Below are positions 54,067 to 63,145 of a stretch of 64,000 nt of DNA, piece after piece. The stretch comes from Ectopseudomonas guguanensis (GTDB taxonomy: Bacteria > Pseudomonadota > Gammaproteobacteria > Pseudomonadales > Pseudomonadaceae). The notes under the pieces were generated by a model that was given only the letters and a program-made list of their open reading frames with translations, ran no database searches and was not told the origin of the DNA. Every line of letters starts with the position of its first letter. Position 1 is the first letter of the stretch. Location of the stretch: positions 198,000-261,999 of the forward strand of contig NZ_FNJJ01000008.1 in assembly GCF_900104265.1 (NCBI RefSeq), read 5' to 3'. The position numbers were made by a program, and so were the translations under genes.

Positions 54067-55149
54067 TCAGCGCCAGTCGTACAGTTCCTTTTCCGACAGC
54101 GCATGCATCGAGGTCGCCAGCGCCTGGAAGGCCTGCATCGAGGCCCAGATGCGGCCGTTGAGCTCGCTCTGCGCGGCCAGCTCGCCGAGCACCTGCTCGC
54201 TCTCGCGCTGCATGGCCTGAAGCACCTCGTCGGGGAAGCGCTTGAGCAGCGTGCCGCTCTTCTTCAGCTCGTCCAGCGCCAGGGCGTTGTGGAACACGTA
54301 GTCGTCCATCATGTCCTGGGTCGCCGCCCGTGCCGCTTCGGTGACGATGGCCTGCAGATCGGCCGGCAGCGCATCGAAGGCCTTCTGGTTGATCAGCAGT
54401 TCGAGCACCGACTGCGGCTCCTGCCAGCCCGGGTAGTAGTAATACTTGGCCGCCTTGTGCAGGCCGAAGGCCAGGTCGTTGTAGGGGCTGACCCAGTCGG
54501 TGGCATCGATCGCGCCGGTCTGCAGCGCGGTGAAAATCTCGCCGCCGGGCATCACCACGGTAGTGGCGCCGAGGCGGCTCCACACTTCGCTGCCGAGGCC
54601 CGGCATGCGGATCTTCAGGCCCTTGATGTCGGCCAGGCTGTTGATTTCCCTGTTGAACCAGCCGCCCATCTGCATGGTGCTGTTGCCGGCGGTCAGCGGC
54701 TTGAGGCCGAACGGCGCGTAGGCTTCGTCCCACAGTGCCTGGCCGCCGCCCTTGTTCAGCCAGGCGTTCATCTCCTGGGTGGACAGGCCGAAGGGCACCG
54801 CACCGAAGAACTGCGCGGCCGGCACCTTGCCCTTCCAGTAATAGGGCGTGCCGTGGCCGAGTTCGGCCGTGCCGCGAGACACCGCATCGAACACTTCCAG
54901 CGCCGGCACCAGCTCGCCGGCGGCATAGACCTTGATGGTCAGGCGCCCGGCGCTCATGGCGTTGACGCGTTCGGCCAGGCGTTCGGCCGCGGTGCCGGTG
55001 CCGGGCGCGTTCTTCGGCCAGGTGGTGACCATCTTCCAGTGGAAGGTCTGGGCGGGCGCTGCGGCCTGGTCGGCCGGGGTGGAATCGTCCTTGCAGCCGA
55101 TCAGGCCGAAGGTGAGCAAGGGCAGGAGAAGCAGAGAGCGAAGACGCAT
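54067..55149 (-). CDS. TRAP transporter solute-binding protein, DctP family lipoprotein, copy A
   Basis: The 360-residue protein has a lipoprotein signal (LLTFGLIGCKDD, acylated cysteine at 19). The mature domain shows FHWKMVTTWPKNAPGTGTAAERLAERV, LKIRMPGLGSEVWSRLGA with the conserved arginine that binds a carboxylate, and GAIDATDWVSPYNDL. No DctQ or DctM genes adjoin it. It is followed upstream by a highly similar copy B. The ligand is probably a carboxylate such as a 2-oxo acid, as for the closest known relatives. Confidence 0.88.
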   Translation of the reverse strand: MRLRSLLLLPLLTFGLIGCKDDSTPADQAAAPAQTFHWKMVTTWPKNAPGTGTAAERLAERVNAMSAGRLTIKVYAAGELVPALEVFDAVSRGTAELGHGTPYYWKGKVPAAQFFGAVPFGLSTQEMNAWLNKGGGQALWDEAYAPFGLKPLTAGNSTMQMGGWFNREINSLADIKGLKIRMPGLGSEVWSRLGATTVVMPGGEIFTALQTGAIDATDWVSPYNDLAFGLHKAAKYYYYPGWQEPQSVLELLINQKAFDALPADLQAIVTEAARAATQDMMDDYVFHNALALDELKKSGTLLKRFPDEVLQAMQRESEQVLGELAAQSELNGRIWASMQAFQALATSMHALSEKELYDWR

Positions 55150-55254
55150 CGGCAGTTATCCCTAAGAAAAACGCGCCAGAACCCAATGATCTTCGATGCA
55201 GATTCGTCTGGCCGCGTTGTAGAGAGGAGGGGCCAACGCGCTCGCGCTGTCTTG

Positions 55255-55294
55255 CCCTCTCCCCCAGCCCCTCTCCCCTGAATGGGAGAGGGGA
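55255..55294. repeat. Palindromic repeat, family F
   Basis: CCCTCTCCCCCAGCCCCTCT followed by CCCCTGAATGGGAGAGGGG lies between the two TRAP binding-protein genes. Confidence 0.65.
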
Positions 55295-55303
55295 GCAGAT
55301 GGC

Positions 55304-56398
55304 TCAACGCCAGTTGTACAGCTCTTTCTCGGTCAGCGCCTGCATGGCGCTGGCCTCTTCGAGGAAGGCCTTCTGCGAGGCCCAGATGCGGCCGTTGAGG
55401 TCGTTCTCGGCGGCCAGGGACTCGAGCACCAGGTTGGATTGCTCGCGCATGGCCTGCAGCACCTCGTCCGGCAGGCGCTTGAACTGCACGCCTTCGCTCT
55501 TCAGGCTTTGCAGCGCCTTGGCGTTGTTGAACACGTAGTCGTTCATCATGTCCAGGGTGGCGGCGCGCGCGGCCTCGACGACGATGGCCTGCAGGTCGGC
55601 CGGCAGCGCGTCGAAGGCCTTCTGGTTGACCATCGACTCGACAACCGCCTGCGGCTCCTGCCAGCCCGGGAAGTAGTAGTACTTGGCCGCCTTGTGCAGG
55701 CCGAAGGCCAGGTCGTTGTAGGGGCCGACCCAGTCGGTGGCATCGATGGCGCCGGTCTGCAGGGAGGTGAAGATCTCGCCGCCGGGCAGGTTGACGGTGA
55801 TCGCGCCGAGCTTGCTCCAGACTTCGCCGCCAAGGCCCGGCATGCGGATCTTCAGGCCCTTGATATCATCCAGGCTGTTGATTTCCTTGTTGAACCAGCC
55901 GCCCATCTGCATGGTGGTGTTGCCCGCCGACAATGGCTTCACGCCGTAGGGGGCATAGGTTTCGTCCCACAGCGCCTGACCGCCGCCGTGGCTGAGCCAG
56001 GCATTCATTTCCAGGGTCGAGAGACCGAACGGCACGCTGCTGAAGAACTGCGCAGCCGGCACCTTGCCCTTCCAGTAGTACGGGGTGCCGTGGCCCATCT
56101 CGGCGGTGCCGCGCGATACCGCGTCGAACACTTCCAATGCAGGTACCAGCTCACCGGCGGCGTAGACCTTGACGGTCAGGCGCCCGGCGCTCATGGCGTT
56201 GATGCGCTCGGCCAGGCGCTCGGCAGCGGTGCCCAGGCCTGGGAAGTTCTTCGGCCAGGAAGTGACCATCTTCCAGTGGAAGGTTTCTGCCGGCTTGGCG
56301 GCGGCTTGCTCGCTGGCGGCCTTGTCGTCCTTGCAGCCAACCAGGCCGATGGCGGCGATCAGCGCCAGAGCGGCGCCGAACAGATTGCGGCGATTCAT
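55304..56398 (-). CDS. TRAP transporter solute-binding protein, DctP family lipoprotein, copy B
   Basis: The 364-residue protein closely matches copy A over nearly its whole length, with lipobox LVGCKDD, WPKNFPGLGTAAERLAERI, LKIRMPGLGGEVWSKLGA and GAIDATDWVGPYNDLAFGLHKAAKYYYFPGW. The copies differ most at the signal peptide and in the C-terminal third. ATG 56398 is the start; an extra 21 upstream residues overlap uvrD-end sequences and are not supported. It is separated from copy A by a family-F repeat and from uvrD by 23 bases. Confidence 0.88.
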   Translation of the reverse strand: MNRRNLFGAALALIAAIGLVGCKDDKAASEQAAAKPAETFHWKMVTSWPKNFPGLGTAAERLAERINAMSAGRLTVKVYAAGELVPALEVFDAVSRGTAEMGHGTPYYWKGKVPAAQFFSSVPFGLSTLEMNAWLSHGGGQALWDETYAPYGVKPLSAGNTTMQMGGWFNKEINSLDDIKGLKIRMPGLGGEVWSKLGAITVNLPGGEIFTSLQTGAIDATDWVGPYNDLAFGLHKAAKYYYFPGWQEPQAVVESMVNQKAFDALPADLQAIVVEAARAATLDMMNDYVFNNAKALQSLKSEGVQFKRLPDEVLQAMREQSNLVLESLAAENDLNGRIWASQKAFLEEASAMQALTEKELYNWR

Positions 56399-56421
56399 CG
56401 ATTCTCTCCAGATACGGTGTG

Positions 56422-58605
56422 CTAACAGGCTTCCAGCTTGGCGTACGCCAGCATCAGCCACTTGCTGCCTTCGTTTTCAAAATTCACCTGCACCCGTGCC
56501 TGGGCGCCGGCACCCTCGAAGTTGAGGATGGTGCCCTCGCCGAACAGGCTGTGGCGTACGCGCTGGCCCAGGTTGAAGGGCGTCTGCGGCACGGCGCTGC
56601 CGGCGAACAGGCTGCCACCGCTCATCGAGCTGGTGCTTACCGGACGGCTGACGCTGTTGCTCAGACGCACTTCCTGAATCAGCGGTGCGGGGATTTCGCG
56701 GACGAAGCGCGACACCTTGTTGTAGGTCTCGCTACCGTAGAGACGCCGGGTTTCGGCGTAGCTGATCACCAGCTTCTGCATGGCACGGGTAATGCCGACA
56801 TAGGCCAGGCGGCGTTCTTCTTCCAGTCGGCCCGGTTCTTCCAGGCTCATCTTGTGCGGGAACAGACCCTCCTCCATGCCAACCAGGAACACCAGCGGGA
56901 ATTCCAGGCCCTTGGCGCTGTGCAGGGTCATCAGCTGAATGCTGTCCTCGTTCTCGGCGGCCTGGGTATCCCCGGCCTCCAGCGAGGCGTGGGTGAGGAA
57001 GGCCTGCAGCGGGGTCAGCTCGTCGTCTTCGTCATTCTCGAAGGCGCGCGCGGCGCTGACCAGTTCCTCCAGGTTCTCCACCCGGGCCTGGCCCTTCTCG
57101 CCCTTTTCCGCTTCATGGTAGGCGAGCAGGCCGCTCTGCTCGATGACCACCTGGGTCATCTGGTGCAGGGGCATGGCCATGACCTTCTCGGCCAGGCCTT
57201 CGATCAGCTCGATAAAGCCGCCCAGCGCGCCGGCGGCCCGGCCCGGCAGGGCCTTGTTGGCCAGCATCAGGCGGATCGCCTCCCACATGTGTACGTCGTG
57301 GGCGCGGGCGTACTCGCGGATGCTCTCGATGGTCTTCTCGCCGATACCGCGCGCCGGCACGTTGACGATGCGCTCCAGCGCCGCGTCATTGCCGCGCCCG
57401 TCGAGCAGGCGCAGATAGGCCATGGCGTTCTTGATCTCGGCGCGCTCGAAGAAGCGCTGACCGCCGTAGATGCGGTAGGGGATGCGCTCGCGCAGCAGCG
57501 CCTCTTCCAGCACCCGCGACTGGGCGTTGGAGCGATACAGAATGGCGATCTCGCTGCGCTTGAGGCCGTCCTTGCGCAGGGCGTCCTCGATGGTTTCGAC
57601 CACGTAGCGCGCTTCGTCGTGTTCGTTGAAGGCGGCGTACAGGGCCAGGGGCTCGCCGTCGCCGCCGTCGGTCCACAGCTCCTTGCCCAGGCGCCCGTTG
57701 TTGTTGGCGATCAGCGCGTTGGCAGCTTTCAGGATGCCGGCGGTGGAGCGGTAGTTCTGCTCCAGGCGGATCACCTGGGTATCGGGGAAGTCGCTGGAGA
57801 ACTGCTGGATGTTCTCGATGCGCGCGCCGCGCCAGCCGTAGATCGACTGGTCGTCGTCGCCCACCACCATCAGGCTGTCGCCGCCCTTGGCCAGCAGGCG
57901 CAGCCAGGCGTACTGCACGGCGTTGGTGTCCTGGAACTCGTCCACCAGGATATGGCGGAAACGCCGCTGGTAATGCTCGAGCAGGCCCGGCTTGTCGCGC
58001 CACAGGTCGAGCGCACGCAGCAGCAGCTCGGAGAAGTCGATCACCCCGGTGCGTGCGCAGGCCGCCTCGTAGGCCTCGTAGATGCCGCGCATGGTGGCCA
58101 GGAACAGGTCGCCGCCGGCCTGGATGTGCTGCGGGCGGAAGCCCTCATCTTTCTGTCCGTTGATGAACCACTGCGCCTGCTTGGCCGGCCAGCGCTGTTC
58201 GTCCAGGCCCAGCTCGCGAATCACCCGCTTGATCAGGCGCTGCTGATCGTCGGAGTCGAGAATCTGGAAGTTCTCGGCCAGCCCGGCCTCCTGCCAGTGC
58301 GCGCGTAGCAGGCGGTGGGCCAGGCCGTGGAAGGTGCCGACCCACATGCCGGCCGGGTTGTGGCCAAGCATCTGCTCGATGCGGTGGCGCATCTCGGCGG
58401 CGGCCTTGTTGGTAAAGGTCACCGACAGGATCGAATGAGGCGAGGCGCCCATCGCCTGGATCAAAAAGGCGATGCGGTGCACCAGCACGCGGGTCTTGCC
58501 CGAGCCGGCGCCGGCCAGCACCAGCTGGCGGCCGAGCGGGGCGGCCACGGCCTGGACCTGGGCGTCGTTGAGCGAAGCGAGGAGGAGTTCGGGGTCGTTT
58601 TGCAT
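56422..58605 (-). CDS. uvrD: ATP-dependent DNA helicase II
   Basis: The 727-residue superfamily 1 helicase unwinds DNA in mismatch and nucleotide-excision repair. Motifs run in order: LNDAQVQAVAAP (Q), LAGAGSGKTRVLVHRI (I, K37), TFTNKAAAEMRHRI (Ia), HILVDEFQDTNAVQY (II), VVGDDDQSIYGWRGA (III), RLEQNYRST (IV), MTLHSAKGLEFPLVFLVGMEEG (V) and VGITRAMQKLVISYAETR (VI). The C-terminus has the Tudor-like FNLGQRVRHSLFGEGTILNFEG. Length and layout are normal. It is divergent from the GGDEF-EAL gene. Confidence 0.96.
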   Translation of the reverse strand: MQNDPELLLASLNDAQVQAVAAPLGRQLVLAGAGSGKTRVLVHRIAFLIQAMGASPHSILSVTFTNKAAAEMRHRIEQMLGHNPAGMWVGTFHGLAHRLLRAHWQEAGLAENFQILDSDDQQRLIKRVIRELGLDEQRWPAKQAQWFINGQKDEGFRPQHIQAGGDLFLATMRGIYEAYEAACARTGVIDFSELLLRALDLWRDKPGLLEHYQRRFRHILVDEFQDTNAVQYAWLRLLAKGGDSLMVVGDDDQSIYGWRGARIENIQQFSSDFPDTQVIRLEQNYRSTAGILKAANALIANNNGRLGKELWTDGGDGEPLALYAAFNEHDEARYVVETIEDALRKDGLKRSEIAILYRSNAQSRVLEEALLRERIPYRIYGGQRFFERAEIKNAMAYLRLLDGRGNDAALERIVNVPARGIGEKTIESIREYARAHDVHMWEAIRLMLANKALPGRAAGALGGFIELIEGLAEKVMAMPLHQMTQVVIEQSGLLAYHEAEKGEKGQARVENLEELVSAARAFENDEDDELTPLQAFLTHASLEAGDTQAAENEDSIQLMTLHSAKGLEFPLVFLVGMEEGLFPHKMSLEEPGRLEEERRLAYVGITRAMQKLVISYAETRRLYGSETYNKVSRFVREIPAPLIQEVRLSNSVSRPVSTSSMSGGSLFAGSAVPQTPFNLGQRVRHSLFGEGTILNFEGAGAQARVQVNFENEGSKWLMLAYAKLEAC

Positions 58606-58793
58606 CGCGGCATTCTAGGGGGCACGGCAGGGGAGGGCAAACCGTCGGCCGGGTGAAGGGAAATGGGCCGGGCGCAACCGACGACCGGCGGGTCGAGGCG
58701 CAGATGGGCGTGCGCAGGCGGCCAAGGGCCAGCATGGCTGGCGAGCGCCCGCCGAAAGTTGGGCGCGAAACTGTGAAATTGCCCACATCTTTG

Positions 58794-58822
58794 TTGGGCA
58801 CAGCGTCTGTCTCGGGTATTCT
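58794..58822 (+). promoter_or_regulatory. Candidate sigma-70 promoter of the GGDEF-EAL gene
   Basis: TTGGGC, 17 bases, TATTCT; the likely RNA start is near 58830, about 70 bases before the start codon. It lies in the 292-base gap between uvrD and this gene, where no other gene is visible. Confidence 0.4.
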
Positions 58823-58897
58823 CCGGCGACGTCAGGGCTGGGGGCGTCGATATCCACCCCCGCAGACCCTTAGGCAACCATTACAAGAACATCGCCT

Positions 58898-61780
58898 ATG
58901 ACCGTCACGACTAGCGCCGTAATTCAAGAGGTGACGCTGGACCCGCGTCAGGCCGAACGTCAGTTCGCCACGGATATCGCCGTCGAGCGTACCCGTCTGC
59001 TGTTTCAGGGCTCGCGTCTGCCCACCATGCTCATGCTGCTGGTCGGCCTGGCCTGCAGCCTGTTGCTATGGAGCCAGCAGAGCGCGCCGTTGCTCGCCGC
59101 GTGGCTGGGCTGGGTGGTGTTGCTGGTGCTGCTGCGCCTGACCCAGGTGAATGCCTTCAACGCGGCGCTGCCCAGTCGTCAGGCCGAACCCTACTGGCGG
59201 CGCATCTTCCTCTTCGGCGCCGGCGCTTCCGGGCTGACCCTGGCCTTCGTGGTCATCGTGCTGGTGCCGCCGGACGTGTTCTATCAGCAGGCGCTGGTCT
59301 ATGGCCTGATCGCCGCGGCGATTCTCTCGGCCAGCGTCGCCTATGCCGTCAGCCTGTCGGCCTTTCTCACCTTCGCCCTGCCGTGCCTGGTGCCCTCGGC
59401 AGCCTTTCTGCTGCTCAGTGACAACAGCCTGCAGCGCGGCTGGGGGCTGCTCAGTGTCATCCTCTTTCTCGCCCTGCTGGTGGTGGCCTGGCAGGTCAAT
59501 CGCCTGGTGCAGCGCAGCCTGCTGCAGCGCTTTCACAACCTGGCGCTGATCAGCAACCTGGAGCATGCCAAGCAGCGCGCCGAGGGGCTCAACGAAGAGC
59601 TGGCGCGCGAGGTGGAGCAGCGCCGCCGCGCCGAACGCGAGCTGCGCGGCGCCCATGGCGAACTGGAAATGCGCGTGGCCGAGCGCACCCTGGAGCTGGA
59701 CGAGGCGACTCACGCCCTGGGCAAGAGCCAGGCGCGCCTGGCCCTGGCCCTGGAGGCCAGCGAGCTGGGCCTGTGGGACTGGGACCTGGAGAGCGACCAG
59801 GTGCACCATTCGCACCTGCGCGAACTGTTCGGCCTGGAGCCGGAGCAGGTCCAGGTGATGCTGCGCGACCTGACCCCGCGTCTGCACCCGGATGATCTGC
59901 CGCGGCTGCGCCGGGCGCTGGTCCAGCATCTCAAGGGACGCAGCGAGGATTATCAGATCGAGTACCGCGTGCGTCATGTCGACGGCCACTGGGTGTGGGT
60001 CGAAGACCGTGGCCGCGCGGTCGAGCGCGACGCTGCCGGCCGCGTGCGGCGCATGCTCGGCACGCGACGTGACGTCAGCGCGCGGCGTCAGCAGGAGCAG
60101 CAGCAACGCCTGGCCGCGACGGTGTTCGAGGCGGCCAGCGAGGGCATCTTCATTCTCGACCCCGATTACCGCGTGCTGGCGGTCAACCGCGCGTTCAGCT
60201 CGGTGACCGGCTACAGCAGCGACGAAGTGGTCGGGCGCACCGTGACCAGCCTGATCGGCAGCCGCGAGATGCGCAGGCAGTACCAGATGATCCGTCAGGA
60301 GCTGGACAGCTGCGGCACCTGGCAGGGCGAACTGATCGAGACGCGCAAGAGCGGCGAGCTCTACCCGCAATGGTTGCAGCTCAACCTGGTGCGAGACACC
60401 AGCGGGCGGCCCAGCCATATCGTCGGCTTCTTCGCCGACCTGACCGCGCGGCGCGAGGCCGAGGAGCGCCTGCGCTACCTGTCGCACTACGACGAGCTGA
60501 CCGGCCTGGCCAACCGCAGCCTGTTCAAGGCGCGCCTGCACGAGGCCGGCCAGCGCGCGCGGCAGAGCGGGCGCAGCATCGCCCTGGTGCACATCGACCT
60601 GGATCGCTTCAAGCTGCTCAACGACAGCCTCGGCCATGAGGTGGCCGACCAGTTGCTGCGCCAGATGAGCCGCCGCCTGACCCAGGCCGTGCCGGAGGCC
60701 GACTGCATCGCGCGGCTGTCGGGCGACGAATTCGCCGTCATCCTCGACGCCTACGGCAGCCTCTCCAGCCTGGCGCGGGTGGCCAGCCGGCTGCTGGCCA
60801 AGCTGCGCGTACCGATGACCGTGGGCGGCCACGAGCTGGTGGTCAGTGCCTCGCTGGGGATCAGCCTGCTGCCGGACTATGCACGCGAGATCAGCGCGCT
60901 GATCAGCCAGGCCAACATGGCCGTGCAACACGCCAAGCACCTGGGCGGCAATACCTTCCAGTTCTTCACCGACAACCTGCAGGCCTGCACCCTGGAGCGC
61001 CTGCAGCTGGAGAACCAGCTGCGCAAGGCCATCGACGAAGGCCAGCTGGAGGTGTTCTACCAGCCCAAGCTGAACCTCGCCGACGACCAGCTCAACGCCG
61101 CCGAAGCGCTGGTGCGCTGGCGCCATCCGCAGCAGGGCATGGTGGCTCCGGGCGAGTTCATCGGCCTGGCCGAAGAGACCGGGTTGATCGCGCCGATTGG
61201 CGAATTCGTGTTGCGCCAGGCGTGCCGTCAGGCCTGCCAATGGCAGCGCCAGGGACTGGCGGAAATCCGCGTGTCGGTGAACATCTCGGTGCATCAGCTG
61301 CGCCAGGGCAACCTCACCAGCCTGGTCCGTCAGGTGCTGGAGGAAACCGGCCTGGCGCCGCAGTACCTGGAGCTGGAGCTGACCGAAAGCCAGCTGCTGG
61401 ACAACGTCGACAGCGTCATCGTCACCTTCCGCCAGCTGCGCGAACTGGGGGTGAAGCTGGCCATCGACGATTTCGGCACCGGCTACAGCTCGCTCAGCTA
61501 CCTCAAGCGTTTCCCGGTGCACTACGTGAAGATCGACCAGACCTTCATCCGCGACCTGTCGCCGGGTGGCGAGGATGCGGCGATCACCCGCGCGATCATC
61601 GCCATGGCCCATAGTCTGGAGCTGAAGGTGGTCGCCGAGGGCGTGGAAACCCAGGCGCAGATGGATTTTCTCAAGAGCCAGAACTGCGACGAGATCCAGG
61701 GTTTCCTGATCAGCCGGCCGGTGGAGGCTGCGGCCTTTGCCGAGTTGTTGCGCGCGCAGCGCGACCACCCGCTGGATTGA
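58898..61780 (+). CDS. PAS-GGDEF-EAL cyclic-di-GMP regulatory protein
   Basis: The 960-residue inner-membrane protein has five or six N-terminal membrane helices (about 38-200), a coiled coil (about 215-275), two PAS-type domains (about 285-395 and 405-520), a GGDEF domain with RLSGDEFAV (S608-F612, an SGDEF variant of GGDEF), and an EAL domain (about 715-950) with E736-A737-L738. Further EAL residues appear in NISVHQL, LELTESQ, IDDFGTGYSSL and KIDQTFIRDL. The EAL half looks catalytically complete, so it may break down c-di-GMP, while the SGDEF half may be weakly active or regulatory. It is beside uvrD as in other Pseudomonas. Confidence 0.92.
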   Translation: MTVTTSAVIQEVTLDPRQAERQFATDIAVERTRLLFQGSRLPTMLMLLVGLACSLLLWSQQSAPLLAAWLGWVVLLVLLRLTQVNAFNAALPSRQAEPYWRRIFLFGAGASGLTLAFVVIVLVPPDVFYQQALVYGLIAAAILSASVAYAVSLSAFLTFALPCLVPSAAFLLLSDNSLQRGWGLLSVILFLALLVVAWQVNRLVQRSLLQRFHNLALISNLEHAKQRAEGLNEELAREVEQRRRAERELRGAHGELEMRVAERTLELDEATHALGKSQARLALALEASELGLWDWDLESDQVHHSHLRELFGLEPEQVQVMLRDLTPRLHPDDLPRLRRALVQHLKGRSEDYQIEYRVRHVDGHWVWVEDRGRAVERDAAGRVRRMLGTRRDVSARRQQEQQQRLAATVFEAASEGIFILDPDYRVLAVNRAFSSVTGYSSDEVVGRTVTSLIGSREMRRQYQMIRQELDSCGTWQGELIETRKSGELYPQWLQLNLVRDTSGRPSHIVGFFADLTARREAEERLRYLSHYDELTGLANRSLFKARLHEAGQRARQSGRSIALVHIDLDRFKLLNDSLGHEVADQLLRQMSRRLTQAVPEADCIARLSGDEFAVILDAYGSLSSLARVASRLLAKLRVPMTVGGHELVVSASLGISLLPDYAREISALISQANMAVQHAKHLGGNTFQFFTDNLQACTLERLQLENQLRKAIDEGQLEVFYQPKLNLADDQLNAAEALVRWRHPQQGMVAPGEFIGLAEETGLIAPIGEFVLRQACRQACQWQRQGLAEIRVSVNISVHQLRQGNLTSLVRQVLEETGLAPQYLELELTESQLLDNVDSVIVTFRQLRELGVKLAIDDFGTGYSSLSYLKRFPVHYVKIDQTFIRDLSPGGEDAAITRAIIAMAHSLELKVVAEGVETQAQMDFLKSQNCDEIQGFLISRPVEAAAFAELLRAQRDHPLD

Positions 61781-61901
61781 GCGGCGTTTCCTCTCTACCC
61801 AGTCGCTGACGGTGGCTGGGGGCGCGACCGGCGCAAAGATGGCTGCGCCATCAGCCGTGCTACGGGATGCTGCAGGCCTCGGTCACGACAAGGAGTACCC
61901 G

Positions 61902-62564
61902 ATGGCCAAAGCCCCCTCCCTGAGCATGGCCCAGCGCCTGCTGCTGGCCTCGCAGAGCATGGCGCCGGTGGCGGTGAAGGCGGCGCTGGTGCAGAAGCTC
62001 GGGCCCGAGCAGGCCGCGCAGCTGTCGCCGCACATGGCGCCTGCGCAACTACGCGAGCTGATTCTCGAGCTGCCCATCGACTTTCTCGCCCAGGTCACCA
62101 CTCACCTCGATCCGCAGCTGATCCTGCCAACCTACCTGGCCTTGCCGGACGAGCTGCATCTGCAGGTGGCACGCCAGCTGTGCGCGATCGGTGCCTTCGC
62201 CACCGCTGCGCGCTATGCCGAATGCCTGTCGCCCAGGCAGGTGAAGATGCTGATCTACGGCATCAATGATGCCGATCACGTGCTGCAGATCGCCCGGCAT
62301 ATCGTCGATATCGAGCTGATCGTGCAGAGCCTGCGCAGCTTCTCCACCGGTTATCTGTGCAAGCTCACCGAGGCGGCCGCGGCCGATGACAACGTCGCGA
62401 TTTCCGCACGTGTGCTGGCCGGCCTGCCGCTGCCGCGCCAGGCCGATGTCTGTGCCCATCTTGAGCCTGCACTGCTGGGCGAGCTGCTGCCGCTGCTGCT
62501 GCAGGCCAACGACGCGCTGCGCGAGCTGCTACCCGAACGACTGTTCGAGGCCCCTGCGGTTTAG
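61902..62564 (+). CDS. Conserved all-helical protein of unknown function downstream of the GGDEF-EAL gene
   Basis: The 220-residue protein is rich in leucine and alanine and looks entirely helical, with repeated turns such as LSPHMAPAQLRELILELPIDFLAQVTTHLDPQLILP and LPRQADVCAHLEPALLGELLPLLLQ. The repeats resemble MgtE-N/FliG-like or PilZ-partner helical units, but no family is recognised with confidence. ATG 61902 has AAGGAG upstream. It lies 121 bases after the c-di-GMP gene, so they may be related in function. Confidence 0.75.
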   Translation: MAKAPSLSMAQRLLLASQSMAPVAVKAALVQKLGPEQAAQLSPHMAPAQLRELILELPIDFLAQVTTHLDPQLILPTYLALPDELHLQVARQLCAIGAFATAARYAECLSPRQVKMLIYGINDADHVLQIARHIVDIELIVQSLRSFSTGYLCKLTEAAAADDNVAISARVLAGLPLPRQADVCAHLEPALLGELLPLLLQANDALRELLPERLFEAPAV

Positions 62565-62577
62565 CACTGCCGCGCGC

Positions 62578-63003
62578 TCATTTGGCGAACAGCTGGCCAA
62601 TGTCCTTGAACGCCTTGAACTCCAGGGCGTTGCCGCAGGGGTCGAGAAGGAACATGGTCGCCTGTTCGCCGACCTGGCCCTTGAAGCGCACGTAGGGCTC
62701 GATGACGAACTGCGTGTCGCGGCTGCGCAGGCGCTCGGCCAGCGCTTCCCAGTCGGCCCAGCCGAGCACCACACCGAAGTGCGGCACCGGCACGTCGTGG
62801 CCATCCACCGGGTTGCTCACGGCCGCTTCCTGATAGGCCAACTTCGGCGCCTGGTGGATGACCAGCTGATGGCCGAAGAAATCGAAATCCACCCAGTGCT
62901 CGCTGCTGCGCCCTTCGGCGCAACCGAACACCTCGCCATAGAAATGCCGCGCCGCGGCCAGGTCATGAACGGGGATCGCCAGGTGAAAGGGAGCAAGGGC
63001 CAT
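62578..63003 (-). CDS. VOC family (glyoxalase-like) protein
   Basis: The 141-residue protein has the paired beta-alpha-beta units of the vicinal-oxygen-chelate fold: [57 protein letters not shown] and [15 protein letters not shown]. Metal-binding H, H and E are present (FHLAI, HFGVV, LEFKAF). The reaction is unknown; relatives detoxify or isomerise small ketones and phenols. It is divergent from the LysR gene, and ATG 63003 is chosen over a longer frame through a repeat. Confidence 0.88.
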   Translation of the reverse strand: MALAPFHLAIPVHDLAAARHFYGEVFGCAEGRSSEHWVDFDFFGHQLVIHQAPKLAYQEAAVSNPVDGHDVPVPHFGVVLGWADWEALAERLRSRDTQFVIEPYVRFKGQVGEQATMFLLDPCGNALEFKAFKDIGQLFAK

Positions 63004-63027
63004 CGCGCAGTACCTTGGGTTGTCTGT

Positions 63028-63049
63028 GTGGGGCGGGTGCAACCCGCCA
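63028..63049 (+). repeat. Palindromic repeat, family E (single copy)
   Basis: GTGGGGCGGGTGCAACCCGC lies between the VOC gene start and the LysR gene. Confidence 0.65.
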
Positions 63050-63145
63050 TGGATATTCGCTGCGTCAGCCTATCAACAAAAAAATTGTCGAAAAACGAAT
63101 ATTCTTTCTCGCAAGCTGAAATATTTCTGATCAATCGAGACTTCG

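Noticed and set aside
54067..56398. The two TRAP binding-protein genes as a frameshifted single gene or assembly artefact
   Set aside because: Each is full length with its own lipobox and stop, and they differ throughout.
59066..61768. A 900-codon minus-strand frame opposite the GGDEF-EAL gene
   Set aside because: The plus strand has complete PAS, GGDEF and EAL motifs. The antisense sequence is dominated by L, Q, A, H and G without motif or ribosome site.
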